Assembly (NCBI GenBank): GCA_021613375.1
Contig: CM038726.1
Coordinates: 8,130,849 to 8,194,848 of the forward strand
Direction: 5' to 3'
Length of the DNA stretch: 64,000 nt
DNA from: Megaleporinus macrocephalus
Lineage: Eukaryota > Chordata > Actinopteri > Characiformes > Anostomidae
Part shown: piece by piece, positions 11,767-24,170 of the stretch
Numbering within the stretch: position 1 is the stretch's first letter
How the letters are laid out: each line of letters starts with the position of its first letter
Program-made: the position numbers and the translations under genes
The notes under the pieces: generated by a model
What the model was told of the DNA's origin: nothing
The model's database searches: none
Seen by the model: only the letters and a program-made list of their open reading frames with translations

Positions 11767-12600
11767 GTGCTACATTTCATAAGCTCCAGTTTTAAACATT
11801 ATAATTGCTTTAAAAGCCTTAACATAAACACCACCCTGTCAAAGTCTTCACTAATCACATGTAATATGACATCCATTTGGAACAATCTAGATATATGTCA
11901 AAAAAAGACAGTACTGAACTTTTCAGAATGTCAAGAAAAAGGAATAAAGAATTTAGAACATGTTATTCATGATGGGACCTTTATTTCATTTGAAGATCTC
12001 ATTTCAAAATATGAAATGAGCAGTAGCAAATTTCTTGAATATCAGCAATTGAGGTCCATCATACAGGCAAAATTTAATTTAAATAATCAAAAATGAGTAA
12101 TACCTGTATTGATAACAGAACTTCTAAATCTCCATACCCCTAAGTTGTTATCAAAAATATATAAGTTATTATTAAAAATTCATGATTCCCTATCCCTCCC
12201 AATTACAAAATGGGAGCAAGATCTTTCCATTAACCCAGATAAAAACTTCTGGTCACAGCTATGTCTACACAATTTCAAAATGACTAAAAATTAAAATTTA
12301 CAACATTTACAATACAAAACTCTTTACAGAATGCATTAGACAGGGCACAAAATGTTCCAAATGGGCCTCAGAGAAATAAAATATATGCACTGTGTATTTT
12401 AGGTCATGTAAGTGAATTAAATATAGAACTATGTGATATATTTGTTTCTTACTGCCTTATGCATCGCTAAGAGAACTATCCTCATAAAGTGGAAATCAAA
12501 AAATGATTTATGTATTGCTCAATACAGAAATCTACTTTTAGATCACATTAGTCTGGAAACAATGTCTGCCACGGGCCTTTAAATTAATCAAACAATCAAA
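11767..12600 (+). pseudogene. L1/Tx1-type LINE ORF2 C-terminal relic
   Basis: The frame 11767-12096 carries SIWNNLDICQKKTVLNFS, then GIKNLEHVIHDGTFISFEDL, a conserved C-terminal region of fish L1/Tx1 ORF2. It continues after a stop and frame change in 12109-12300 (TPKLLSKIYKLLLKIH, then WEQDLS) and again near 12470-12580 (RTILIKWKSKNDLCIAQYRN). Stops and deletions show decay. No reverse transcriptase core is present. Confidence 0.8.
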
Positions 12601-12965
12601 CATTCCTTCTATGTTTAGTTTTGTTTCAAAGTGGTAACACTGGAATGGCTATGCTCATGTTAGTGTGACTGTTGCAGAAATGGTTTGTTCAGACACAGTA
12701 GAATTGATCTAGTTTTGGTCAGTGTTGTTGACAGTGGTCCACTTCTTAGTAATCCAGAAAAGTACACAATACTTAAAGAAAGACAAAGAGACTAAAGGAG
12801 AGGTGCTAAAAATCTCTAACCTGCTAAGATAAAGTATTAATCATTTGTAGTTTTATTCATAATTTTATTACATTTTTGAATACATGTGACAAAGTTACAT
12901 ACTTTTCCCCCTTAGACAGTACAGGTGCAAAACAATGACACAGACTGTCCACATTAATTAAGTCT
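12601..12965. other. Unassigned AT-rich stretch
   Basis: No exon or repeat recognised between the LINE relic and the MULE relic. Confidence 0.4.
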
Positions 12966-13486
12966 ATGATTCAACAAGCTCTAGTCACTTTGGGTATTGA
13001 AGAAAATTCCCAATTGAATGAGGGTTACCAACCAGTTGATGGAATATGGGCAAAAATTACAACTGAATGCGGTTTAGAAACATTAAAAAGGAGGTGTCGA
13101 TGTTATGATTCCAGGAGGTGGTCATGTGCAGTACAAGAGACTGAAGAAGACCAATTTGATAGAAAAGATTTAGTTTTTCCGGTAACATCTGGTGGACACA
13201 CCAACAAGACTTCAATTACACAGAACAGTGAAGAGACAGAATACATAACATCACAGTGTGACACCAAAGGTCAGCTTGTGGTCCACTCTATCATAGAGCA
13301 TTTGTTAACATGGGTGTGGATAAACACCTAGTAAGCACGTTACCCCCAGTTAACCCTAAGAATGGTAAGGTTTACATTTATGCCTATGAACATGATCACC
13401 AGATACAGGACTGGCGAGCTGATCATATCATGTGGTTAAATAGGGGTACACAAACTTTGCATCATGCTTAGGGTGTTGTGAAAGTC

Positions 13487-13528
<42 letters not shown>

Positions 13529-14635
13529 GAAAATGGCATATGATGTATGCAGCAGCTTTTCACCATACTTCCTTATTCACCCAGACCTTTTGTCAGAACT
13601 GCCCCAAGTGTTGTACATGACCTCAAACAGAAAAAAGACTTTCACCCTTCACAGGTGTACCATGAAATGATTAATAAACCGGTTGACAGGAAACGCCACA
13701 CATACAGCCGTCAGCGAAGAAACATGGAACAGGTGGAAAACACAATCGAATGTGCATGTTTTGAGAAGATGCTTCACACCAACGATCTGACGGCAACATA
13801 CATCCTGTGTGAGTATGCGGAGGGATTTGTCCTTGAGATGCGCATAGTTCCGGAGTTACTTCTGGTTGCAGGTTTATCAGAAATCTTTAAAGAACTGAGG
13901 ACACTGTTGACTTATACAGATAGTAGTGTCCCACTTATTCTCCAATACGACACAACATTTGATCTGGGGAACTTCTTTTGAGGAATGTCCAGCAATACCG
14001 CTTAGCTTTCTAATACATCAGACACAAAGTCAAAAACGCCACTCCGCATTTCTCAGAAGCTTATTAGAACATGTACCAGAAATAAACTCGGACAGCTTTG
14101 TTATATGCACAGACCGCAAAGCTGCTATAGAGCAATCCATTAGAGCAGTCCTTCCAAATGTTTCTACAATCAATTGCTGGAATCACATTATGCTAAATGT
14201 AAAGCACAAAGTGAGAGAGAATGAAGCAGAAACTGATGATGTATAGATCTACATAAATAACATTCAGGAGCTCCTAAAATCAGAAACTACACAACAACGG
14301 GAGTTAAATCTTGAGGAGCTATTTTTCCACTGGAGTGCACCTTTCGAGGAATATTTCAAAGGGCACCCTCGAATTCTCAGTGAAAAAATATGCCACGTTT
14401 GCCTACATCTTGGCCTTGCATTGTTTGAAATAACAATGTTTCTGAAAGCTTTAATGCTATACTTCAAAGAGAGGTGGAGTGGAAACCATCCAAACTTAAA
14501 AAGATGGTGTTTATTCTCTTCCATCTCCAAACATTCTATGTCAATGAGATTATGAGAGGTCAGTGCAATGTTGGGAACTACCATCCTGACAAACAGTGGT
14601 CTAATAAAAGACTTGAAACAAAATGAATGAAACAA
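12966..14635 (+). pseudogene. MULE (Mutator-like) transposase relic, copy 1
   Basis: Consecutive broken frames read as one MULE-type protein. The order is an N-terminal region (from 12966), a W-R-A-D...W-L-N-R-G block near 13410-13455 reminiscent of FLYWCH/WRKY-type DNA-binding modules, then PRPFVRTAPSVVHDLKQ (near 13573). Next comes LILQYDTTFDLGNFF near 13937-13981, which carries the first catalytic Asp of the DDE core, then FVICTDRKAAIEQSI (second Asp, near 14097) and NCWNH. Stops, frameshifts and an ATT microsatellite break it. The part from about 14185 recurs at 50845-51268. Confidence 0.7.
13488..13528. repeat. (ATT)n microsatellite inside the MULE relic
   Basis: About 13 ATT/TTA units. 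Confidence 0.95.
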
Positions 14636-16400
14636 AATTCCCACCTGATGTTTTGACCCACAAGAAATTGAAAATCTTCATAATGACAGATTGTCCTTAT
14701 CTAACAAACAAGATTTGAAGGAACAGGATGAACCGGCAACACGCTCAATGCTCAACTGTCAATGCCACAGTTATTCATTTCCAAAGGCATGATAACCCTA
14801 GACATTGGCATAGGAACCTAGGGGGATGGGGGGAAGTGTCCCACCCAAATAAGAAACAGGTAGATTTGTCCCACCCAAAATTAAACCACAGAAAAGCAGA
14901 ACCTGTTTAAAAACACTTAATTTTAAAAGCATGTTTTGGCAGCCTTCACAATTCACGTGATGGTTTGTTGTTAACAACTGGCTCTGGTTTTTAGGTGGTC
15001 TTTCACTTTGTTAAGGTTTGTGTTGAGATGCCTGTTCAGAAATATCCTGCAGTCAGCAGCTTTACTGACCCGAGCTCTCGCCTTGCTGAGTATTGGGTAG
15101 TTCGCGCCAGCTTTAAACGCGAGCTCAGTGACGCAAGCCACGTCCGAAACTGCAGACTGCTACTATACTAAATATGTAAAAAATAAAATATAATAAATAA
15201 AATGAATAATGAATAAATAAAAGGACACCATCGTTAAAAAAGCTTTCAGTAGAGCAGTATGTAATGTTCCAGGGGGTGCTGTTTGGGACACAGCCTTATG
15301 TAACGTAAATTAGGGGAAATTTATTTAATCCACCAATTAATTTGTCAAATTAATTAATTTAGATGAATCAAATTTACCCTTATAAAATATTTGTTTTCTG
15401 AGGTTAAGGTTGGTTTGAGTTCAGGGATCCACACACTGGTAATAACACCAAGACTAGGTTATATAAAAAAGGGTTTAATTAGATGAACATATCAAAAAGG
15501 ACGAATATGGGATAAAAGAAATAAAAAATTAAGAAATTTAAACTAAAAGAAAGCAGAACTTGCTATATAGGAACCTGGCTATAACCTGAATATGTGGAAA
15601 TAGGTGTTTTAATAAAGAACCTTAATAAACCCTCTCGGACCAGACCACACAGATGTGCTTGCCTGACTGCTTTGTGGCTGCGAAGGTCATCGTCGCTGGG
15701 CGGCTGTTGCGCTGGGCGGCTGTTGCGCTGGGTTGAACCTCATGGGGTGCTCTGCGGGACATCGGGACAGTGATTCGTGCAGGGATGACCACGTTTGCAT
15801 CACTATTCTGATTGGCTGAACGACTTTTGGGACTTCCCTTTGAATGGCTTATGGAAGAAAATACCAAATTAAAATGGAATAAAAGACAGAAACCTGTAGG
15901 CTCTGACACTTACAGTAGTTGTGTAACTCAAAACACAAGACATCAAAGAAACATTTACAGATCCACAGTTAAAAATCAAAGACTGAATTATTTCTAAGCT
16001 GTGGTAAATGCTTGTGTCCCATGTAACAAAAGGTAGTATGTTTGAACATTTGAACGTTAAATGGCAGTTGAAAGGAAAGAAACATTTTACATATGTATGG
16101 ATTCATAGACAGAGTACGCATTCTGTATTCCTAAGATCAGTCAACTTTGCCAAAACATCACTGTTAGATAAGTTCTAACTATTCGACCACTTATAATGAT
16201 TACAAAGGAAACCAGTATATGATATTATGAAAAGGGTACAATTAGCTTGATAAGAAATCAAAGGTCTTAGAGAGAGAGAGAAGGAAGGAACTTGAACAGA
16301 CACACAGATATACAATGAGTAACCTTAATAACCATTTTAACACAAATAGAGGAAAATTTCTACCAAAAGTCTTGTCTCTGTTAAAAAGACGGGTCAGCAA
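14636..16400. other. Unassigned stretch with dispersed-repeat fragments
   Basis: The block TTGGCATAGGAACCTAGGGG near 14802 resembles TTGGCGTAGGAACCCGGGGG near 34865, a dispersed repeat with G-rich text. A 16-bp tandem duplication (CTGGGCGGCTGTTGCG) sits near 15696-15728. No gene is recognised. Confidence 0.4.
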
Positions 16401-16404
16401 AATG

Positions 16405-16430
16405 TCTGTGTGTGTGTGTGTGTGTGTGTT
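16405..16430. repeat. (TG)n microsatellite
   Basis: Dinucleotide run of about 13 units. Confidence 0.9.
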
Positions 16431-17550
16431 CTTCCTCTGTCTCCAACGAACTCATTGTGTGATGAACTCAGTCATGTGGTCAATTAAGGAACACAGAGCT
16501 CTTCTTAAAGGCCTACTATCTGTTGACAAAGCGTTCTTATCTGAAAAAAAAACATGGCCAGGGTGTCCAGACATCCGGTTGCAACAGTGAGAGAGAGTCA
16601 CATGTAACGGATGGTAAACTTCTTTGTTTTTTACAGAGGAGGTGGGGGTTGGGGGTTTCTTCCACGTGCAGAGAAGAGACAATTAAAATTTTGAAGGTTA
16701 ATTCTTCGCAACAGGCAATCAAAGTTTCATGCATGGAGTGCTACAGTCATAAACAGACAGAAGTGCAGATTAGATCAGATCACTGTGAGAGTGACCAACG
16801 AAAAAGTAGCTAAACAAAATATATTTACAGTTTACATACAGTCATCATATCTAATCATTTATATCTCAATATCAACTGTTATGGAATATCAACAAATGAA
16901 GATTAAACAGAAATACGTGTTGAAAATGATGTGGTTTATAAATACAGGCAGGTCAGATTAGCACTTCTTTCTGTTCTACTTTAACTGCATATAAAATATT
17001 TAATGATGAACTTCATAAAACTAAAGAAAATAATGCATTTAGACTTCCATTACAAAGTTAAATGTGGGAATATCTCTAAATATCTGGCAGCGCTTTCCCA
17101 CCTCAGTCCATCTGAATGATGTGATTTATTTACTTTCTAATCTGAATAACAAGAACAGACAGAAATAAGGAAGAAACTGAATGATCTGCTTTAGACGACA
17201 GACTGTTCTTCTCACAAGCTAACGCTCCATATGTGAACACTAGATAATAATCACATCATATAAATACTAATAAAAGTAGTTAAGTTAATGATGGAGCCTC
17301 TTTTTGGACTAAACTCAGTGTGTGCGGCGTGTTTGTTGTTGGTTTAACTGATTTGATGTAAAAGTCAGTCTCAAATATCTGTTATCAATAATATAAGCTG
17401 TTCACATTCATCTCTTTTCATTTTTAACAGGGAGGAAAAAAACAGTCAGGCTTATGTGACAGTGATTATTCAGCTGTTCTGTATCTCCATTACAGAAATG
17501 AAGAATGAATTCAAAGCAGAAAATCATTTAAGTCACTCCTAAAGCAACTT
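16431..17550. other. Unassigned stretch
   Basis: No supported exon or repeat. Overlapping open frames near 16450-16810 look like chance. Confidence 0.35.
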
Positions 17551-17559
17551 TGTGTTTAT

Positions 17560-18318
17560 TTATAGTTTTCAGAATACTGTATATGTACTGTAATATAAAA
17601 TCTTTATACTTCTATTAAACTAAGAGTTGTTCTACATAGTGATGTTAAAGACTGAAGAAAAAGCTTTTTATGAATGAGGTTTTGTATTAAACTACATCGA
17701 GACATTTGAACATTTAAAGGACTCAATCTGTTCTCTGACCACATAAGGGCAGCAGCGTCTAAATGAACTGAAGCTGCTTTTGTTCCTTTACTCCTCTTAA
17801 ACTGAGAGCTTTTATGGCTTTAATGTCTGTTTTTCCTCCTTTTTCTTTCCTGTTTATTCACCACAATCTACCAGTTCAGTAGTTTCTGTCTTATTTACTC
17901 ATGTTATGTTAAATGAAGCTATAAAGTCTCTCTGCAGCTACAAACCACAGAGAAACTTTATCTTCTATAGTAACTGTCAGTTATAGTCACCGCAAAGTCA
18001 CCTGTTTGTTACACTTTTAAAGATAAAGACACTTACAAAGTAATAAAAGTAACTAACATATTTTTAAAATCAATAATAAAAACAAACATTTAGACAAATA
18101 AATTCTGGTTATTAACTTCTTTTACACACAGAACGTGTCTTATACCAAACAGAAAATAATGTACTAATATACATAAAGCAGAATATTAAACTTTATATAC
18201 TGAAATAGATGTTTCATTACAGCAGCCAGGTGTTGCATAGCTGCTCTTTTCATCAAACAGACTGAGAGTCTCACAACAATGATGGAGTAAAACTTCTTAC
18301 AGTGACAGTTCAAGTAAT
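17560..18318 (+). repeat. R1 repeat, 3' part, copy E
   Basis: This stretch aligns by eye with 21120-21745 in the same orientation and with 48905-49625 in reverse. Shared landmarks are GAGACATTTGAACATTTAAA, CTCTTAAACTGAGAGCTTTT, AAATTCTGGTTATTAACTTC, CAGGTGTTGCATAGCTGCTC and a common end just after CTTACAGTGACAGTTCA. It carries a CTCF-like site at 17739-17755. No long coding frame is conserved among the copies. Confidence 0.85.
17739..17755 (+). promoter_or_regulatory. CTCF-like motif in R1 copy E
   Basis: CCACATAAGGGCAGCAG resembles the CTCF core CCAnnAGnGGGC. It is decayed relative to the copy A site. Confidence 0.3.
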
Positions 18319-19180
18319 TACTAACATTTATTTAACATAAACAATTTAAAAGAATCTAAAAAAAAGATAAAATTCTTAATTGAAAACACACCTGGTAATG
18401 TCCAGTGGCTGTTCTCACATAACCAGCACTGAACCATGATCATACATTTTTATTTGCCACAATCAGGATACAGTTATACGATAACCATTCAACTTGATCA
18501 GAGGAAGCTTTGTATGACATAACAAATCTACTTTATTGCTGTAGTTCCAACGCTTTAGAGCAGATGTTACTGTATTACTCATTACTGCATGAGTACACGT
18601 TTCTTTATGTATAATAAAATTAAAATAAAATCTCTGAATATATTAAAACCATATTAAATCTCATATAAAATGCTATCCTGTGTGAATGCTTAATATGATT
18701 GTAATATTTATTAAAAGTGGAGAAAAAATCTGCCATTTGAAAATATGGCAGATCATCATGACTATGGTGCAGTTCTGCTCCGTCTTGTTATTCTTGCTGC
18801 ATCAATGATTACATCACCCCAACTCTGCCACCGGCTGTTTAGTTTTCTCCTCTTTTCTTTGACCAGAATCTGCTTTGGAGCAAAGGGAGACATGTGTGTT
18901 GTCACCAGTTCTCTTCTTAAGTGTCCTTCACAGTAAACTGTTAGTTTAGTCTAGTTTAGATCTAGAACTTGGCTCTTGAACTCCACTACTGAGGTAACGT
19001 TCCTCACAGCGAGGCTAACACTGAACAACGTCAGCTCTTACGGGTCACAGCTGTTAGTTAGATAGACGCTGTTCACATCAATGAGGTAAACAAACGTAAA
19101 AGTCAGCAAAATATTAAATACAGTATTAAATATTAAACAAAACATTAAATGTTCTTTACTTAAAAACGAGCAAAACTGAA
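18319..19180. other. Unassigned stretch
   Basis: AT-rich with no supported exon. Confidence 0.35.
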
Positions 19181-19189
19181 TTAAACTCA

Positions 19190-19510
19190 CCGCTAAACAC
19201 GACACGGCCAGCGTTCAGTTTCCTAACCCTGTTTCCACAAGATGTAGGTCCCCTTCTCGTTTGTCCCGCAGGTGAAGAAGTGTCTCTGGCTTGAGTTTGT
19301 ACATGTCCGGGAGCTTCACTTCTGATATTTCACACTTATGAAGTGTATTATCTGTGGAAAAGTCCACTAAAGCGCTCTGCGGCGAACGTCCTGTCAGTTT
19401 AGCTCTGTGTACTTTATCAGAGTGTCCGTTACAATATTCGGTCGCGAGACTTGATTTAAACGTTCCGCGCGCCTGCTGTCATTTAAATACGCCTCACGTG
19501 CTCCTCATTA
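19190..19510 (-). promoter_or_regulatory. Possible minus-strand promoter and first exon, CpG-richer patch
   Basis: This patch is richer in CpG than its flanks (CGGTCGCGAG near 19440, TCCGCGCGCC near 19465). On the minus strand a frame stays open for about 80 codons, ends LHLRDKREGDLHLVETGLGN, and contains an ATG near 19299. A possible donor GTGAGTTTAA follows a GCG near 19190. No downstream exon was found and the peptide is not recognised, so this may be only a promoter or a repeat fragment. Confidence 0.25.
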
Positions 19511-20350
19511 GCAACCGTGTTACAAACATCCCTCTTCCGAAAAACATCCAGCCTACAAAGTCTTTCTAGAAGATAAAACATCCTGAAATAAAAACCTCCA
19601 AAAAGAAGAGAACAGTACAAATCATTTCTTGAATAATTTCTTTTTATCAAAACAAGTAAGAATGACTTTTCTTTCTTTAGTAAGAAAAGTCATTTTGTTT
19701 GATTTAATAGTTAAAATTCATTTGTTGGATAATAAATAAATAAATAAATGTGTTTAATTAATGAAAGCAAATACTTTACATGCTGAAATACTTTACACAC
19801 AATAATAAATTATTTGTGAGATTATGTACATTTTTATCACATACTTGACAGAGTCTTTAACAAGGTCTTACTTTCTTAAACTAGATTTTAAGGTATTGCT
19901 ATTTGTTGATAATGAAATTGGAAACATGTTCTAAAATAGGAGTTTAAGTGAACATTGTTCTTTTAAATTCATTTCTCTATATGAAATATGTTTTTATATT
20001 AGCTGTATAAAATACAAGTAACTGTTGTTGTGCTGAGTTTAACACTAAACAGCAGTTTTACTAATGACGCAGTTCCAAGGCTAGAAAATAATTTACAGTT
20101 TCGCTCACTCATGCAAATACTTGGCAACCAAACACTGCAGTATTTTGAGAATGCACTATACAAACTGCACAACACACTTCATTAAAACTGCTTTATACTT
20201 TAACATACTGCAGCGTTATTGTTAGCGTCATAGCAACTGCAGTTATTTTTTGCAAAGGGCCACCAAGTTTTCTTAAACAAAGATTAAGATGTTTTTCTTT
20301 GTCATTGCAGCTGCTGACAAAGTTATTAATCAGCAGAATCTGTTTCTGAT
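19511..20350. other. Unassigned AT-rich stretch
   Basis: No exon or named repeat recognised. Confidence 0.35.
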
Positions 20351-20544
20351 TCATATTCTGTGTTAAATTTTGGGGGACGTGAGTAATTAAACAGCAGCTT
20401 CACTGTAGTTACTACATGAAGGACACGTGACTGGAGCTCCTCCTTCATTTATCAACAGTGAGCATAACAGAATGCTGGTGGAGCCCTGAGCTCTGATGTC
20501 ATAAAGGACTAAAGGCTACACGTCGTGATGTCATAAAGGTGAAG

Positions 20545-20655
20545 ATGTGTCTAAATTCCGTGTGGCTGACGTTTAACCTCAGTCTGTGTTACGACAGTGA
20601 AGAGAACAGCTGCTACGATGAGCTGCATCTGGTTCTGGTGCTGCCGAGTCCATAA
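20545..20655 (+). CDS. Conserved 36-codon frame in R1 copy A, function unknown
   Basis: The frame starts at an ATG right after a TGATGTCATAAAGG box and ends TAA. It contains SLCYDSEENSCYDELHLVLV. The same frame, of equal length and with the same start and stop, occurs at 38694-38804 and 53702-53812. Differences in the first third change amino acids, while the central ~55 bases are identical in all three. This may reflect recent copying rather than coding constraint. It has no signal peptide or known domain. Confidence 0.25.
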   Translation: MCLNSVWLTFNLSLCYDSEENSCYDELHLVLVLPSP

Positions 20656-21206
20656 CACCGACTCAGACACAGACTGAGAAGGAAAGGAGGAGCGACTGAG
20701 TGAAGATGGAGAGCAGATTGAGAGGAGGGAGAAAGAGAAGTTGAGAAGAACACAAACCAGCAGCCAGTGAAGGTGGAGCCAGTGGGCCTCGAATTCGGCT
20801 GAGACACTTGTGAGCACCGAACTTTCAGTACAGGACAGCATTAATGAGTGTTAAACACACACAGCTCAGCTAACATCACTACATCACTCTTATCAACACT
20901 TTCAGACTCACAATAAAGTTCTGAAATATTTTGTTGTTTAGCAAAATGATATAAATAAATGTGGAATCAACAGCAGAGAATCAGTGAATATTACACTGTA
21001 GATACTGAGAACTTTATAAAAGCTCTTTCAGTTTCTTATCAATGTGTGTTTCTAATGTAGAGAACTGCTGACACTGATGTAGGAACAGTTTTATTCACTT
21101 TTCCAGTAACCGTATACAAATATCTTTATAAATGAGTGTTTGTATTAAACTACTATGTATTAAACTACATCTGGAGACATTTGAACATTTAAACCATTCA
21201 ATCTGA

Positions 21207-21223
21207 CCACAAGAGGGCAGCAG
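21207..21223 (+). promoter_or_regulatory. CTCF-like motif in R1 copy A
   Basis: CCACAAGAGGGCAGCAG fits the vertebrate CTCF core except for A at the fifth base. Confidence 0.4.
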
Positions 21224-21754
21224 CATCTAAATAGACTGAACCTGCTTTCGTTCATTTCATCCTCTTAAACTGAGAGCTTTTATGACTTTAATATTTTTTC
21301 TACTTTTCTTTTCTGTTTAGAGGCCTCGAAGTAAACTGTTTGTTACTTTTTAAAGATAACTGCACTGGCAAACTAATAAAAATAACATTTTCAAAACTCT
21401 AAAAGTCAATAATGTAAACAAACATTTAGTCACAAATAAATTCTGGTTTCTAACTTTTTTTTGCAAACAGATCACGTCTTAAAAAAAAGCAGACAATAAT
21501 GTACTGATGTGCATAAAGCAAAATATTAAAGTTTAGATGTTTCAGTAAGGTCTCTGCAGATTGCTAAGCCACCTCTGGCCGCTAGATGGAAGCAAAGGGA
21601 AATTTCTGAGTAATCAGGAGGCAGACGTTAACATCTCGTTATAATTTCATTACAGCTGCCAGGTGTTGCATAGCTGCTCTTTTCATCACATAGACTGAGA
21701 GTCCCACAACAACGATGGAGTAAAACTTCTTACAGTGACAGTTAAGCATTAAAC

Positions 21755-23980
21755 AGCGCAAGAGAAACAACTAGTGTTGTAGTCAAAAGCACTAGATCCA
21801 AATCCTAGTCAAGACTTCTAGCAGTTGAGTCAAGACTGAGACCAGATTAAGGGTTTTTAGTTAATTGTATATTAATTGCCCTTCATTTTATGTTCTATAT
21901 ATTAGGATATTATATAGCATTTTACAATGTTTTTTTGGTGAAATGTTTTTTCTGGTCCCCTTTATATTATAACTTACTTCAGGAAAGACTAAACATAAAG
22001 TGAAAAATTCTGGTTGAGTGTTTATACCGAGCTTCGGCATATCATTAGTACAGTGTAGTGACTTCCCCTTGAGACCAAGTCCAGACCATTTCTGAATGAG
22101 GTTCAGACTGAGACCTGCTAGTCTGTACTGAGGATGCAGGTTTGTATATGGACGATCGGGACGTGTTCCTGTCAGTATCTGCACAAACTCTTTCCATTAG
22201 AAGGAGAGATTAATGTTCCGCAGGTCTATGTGTAGACTTTTGGGGAATGTGACGTCACAATGATGCAGAGGGACTTGTTAGTTATGTCACAGATGACGAG
22301 AGACGTGGAGGAAAGCTGAGCGGTGTTATTATGACAGGTGGTACAGTCCGCGAGACTGGGAGGGGGTGTAGTGTCTCATTGGGTCCAGCACTCAGAGCTG
22401 CTAATCATTATTATTGTTACTGTAATAATATTAATAATAACTATTATCCACAATTAACATTTATAGAATGTTATTATTACTTTATTACCAGAAGTAATTG
22501 TGATGTACAGTTATTTATTTATTGATTAGTTGTATGAACTTCTGTCCGTTCTGGAAAAGTGAAAGTAGTTCTTAATCACTAAATTCTCACATTAAGTTTC
22601 CATAAAATTGTTGGTGGAGATGAACTTCTAACATGACCTGTGAGTTAAAGATGAAACCACTGTTAGAATTTTCCCGCTTCTGGTACTTTACTGGTCTAGA
22701 TGAAAATATTTTCTTCTTGTAACTAATATTAAATATTAAAATCTAATAAAACTCTACCACTATAGCACTAGCTAGGTTAGCTGATTAGCTATCACAGTCA
22801 GTTCATACTACACTTACTGTCTTCTCCGACAACCAGACGTGAAGAAGCAGTTTTCAGTTTCACTTTTAAACTACTTAAACTGACTTTAATTAACTGCTTC
22901 AATCAGATTATCAGATATAATCAAACAGTAAACTGTGTAAATTAGTCTTTATTATAAATGTTTTATCATAAAATCCTCCAAATGTCTGTTTGTGAGCAGC
23001 CGCTCAAAATGCTTTACTGCTTTTAAATGACTGTGAATTTATTATATTATTATATTTATTTAAATTATTAAATAAGAAAGTGTTTCTTAAATATGTCCTT
23101 GTTTTATAAACAGTGATATTTGATGATTATAATCTGCTGGATTTTCAGTAAATAGCTGTAAATAAAATTATTGTTTTTGCTGGTGATGTTTATTGATGTT
23201 TATTTATTTGGATATAGTTTTAAAATCTGGTCTTCAGTAAATATGAAAAGAGGAAGATGTTTCAGATTTTCTCATCCCTCTCTTATCTCTCACTCTTCTA
23301 TCTTCCTGATCCTCCTCTCAGCCATGCGCTGTGAGTCTGATATGCAGTTATACGTATGTTTATGTGATGAAAGTACATGAAAAATATGAGTTTAGAAGAG
23401 AAGAGAAGATTAAAAATGTGGTATATATGTTACAGCAGAGGAAAAGCAGCTCAGCTCTGATATGATTCAGAATGTTAGTAGTTATTTAGTGACGCGCTGT
23501 AGTTTCTGTAAATCTACTTTCCTGAATCTGATCTGCAGGTTGTGTATTTGAGCTGCTACACTGTGTGTATGTGAGCTTGTCTGCAGTCACAGGAAAGCTG
23601 ATGAGCTGAGAGTCGACAGTGATCTTAACTGTAGCAGTTAAAAGCTGCAATATTAGCAGCAATGATTTGAAGATTTGATTCTCTTAACATTTCTCGACAT
23701 TAAACACGTAACACTGCTGCTGCTGTTAGTCCACAAGGTGGCAGCAGAGTTCTAACAGTGTTTCTGCACTGATCTGAGATCTGATACCACTCTGCTGTTT
23801 GATGTTCAGGTCACTGATTTGGTGTTGAGAAATAACAGTGCAGGTGTTGTGGAGCTCTACACTTCACTGTGTGCAGCTACACTTACAAGAGATCCAAAGC
23901 GTCTAATGAAAGAGTAGCACATGAGGGAGTTTCATCAATTATATGTAAGAGTATTCTAATATTATATAAAGAGAATCTAC
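21755..23980. other. Unassigned stretch with a CRE-type motif and a CTCF-like site
   Basis: A perfect TGACGTCA palindrome lies at 22250-22257 and a CTCF-like CCACAAGGTGGCAGCAG at 23731-23747. No splice-supported exon or named repeat is seen. Confidence 0.4.
23731..23747 (+). promoter_or_regulatory. CTCF-like motif
   Basis: CCACAAGGTGGCAGCAG, a core-like site outside the recognised R1 copies. Confidence 0.4.
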
Positions 23981-23984
23981 TGTG

Positions 23985-24170
23985 TGAGAATAAGAGGAGG
24001 CCTAGCAGGCCGCAGAGGACGAGGAGGAGGAAGGCAATCTTTCAAATGAGATACATGCAACCTTAGTGCACCATGTAATCAATCATGGCCTAACCATGAC
24101 TGAAGCTGGGCAAATTTGAGCCGCTTTACAGTAGCCTCGGTTATCCAAGTAACCATTGATTAGTTCTACA
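23985..24170 (+). pseudogene. IS630/Tc1-type transposase N-terminal fragment
   Basis: The stretch begins with an Arg-rich linker (RPSRPQRTRRR). After a frame change it reads IHATLVHHVINHGLTMTEAG, a helix-turn-helix segment typical of the N-terminal half of IS630-type Tc1/mariner transposases. It degrades into stops after about 24115. No ends are visible. Confidence 0.6.

Larger units (their letters stand above)
20355..21750 (+). repeat. R1 repeat, fullest copy (A)
   Basis: The 5' part (20355-20850) is shared with 38660-38995 and 53515-53910. The 3' part (20850-21750) is shared with 17560-18318 and, in reverse, 48905-49955. Landmarks are GTAGTTACTACATGAAGGAC, two TGATGTCATAAAGG boxes (20494 and 20526), a 36-codon frame (20545-20655), CAGTACAGGACA near 20829 and the CTCF-like site at 21207-21223. 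About 90 bp near 21545-21635 is an insertion absent from the other copies. The class is unknown: no terminal repeats or transposase are visible. Confidence 0.8.

Noticed and set aside
20551..20841. Minus-strand 96-codon frame over R1 copy A as a secreted protein
   Set aside because: It is antisense to the purine-rich R1 segment. The related frame in copy B differs in its N-terminal half, and copy C has no comparable frame.
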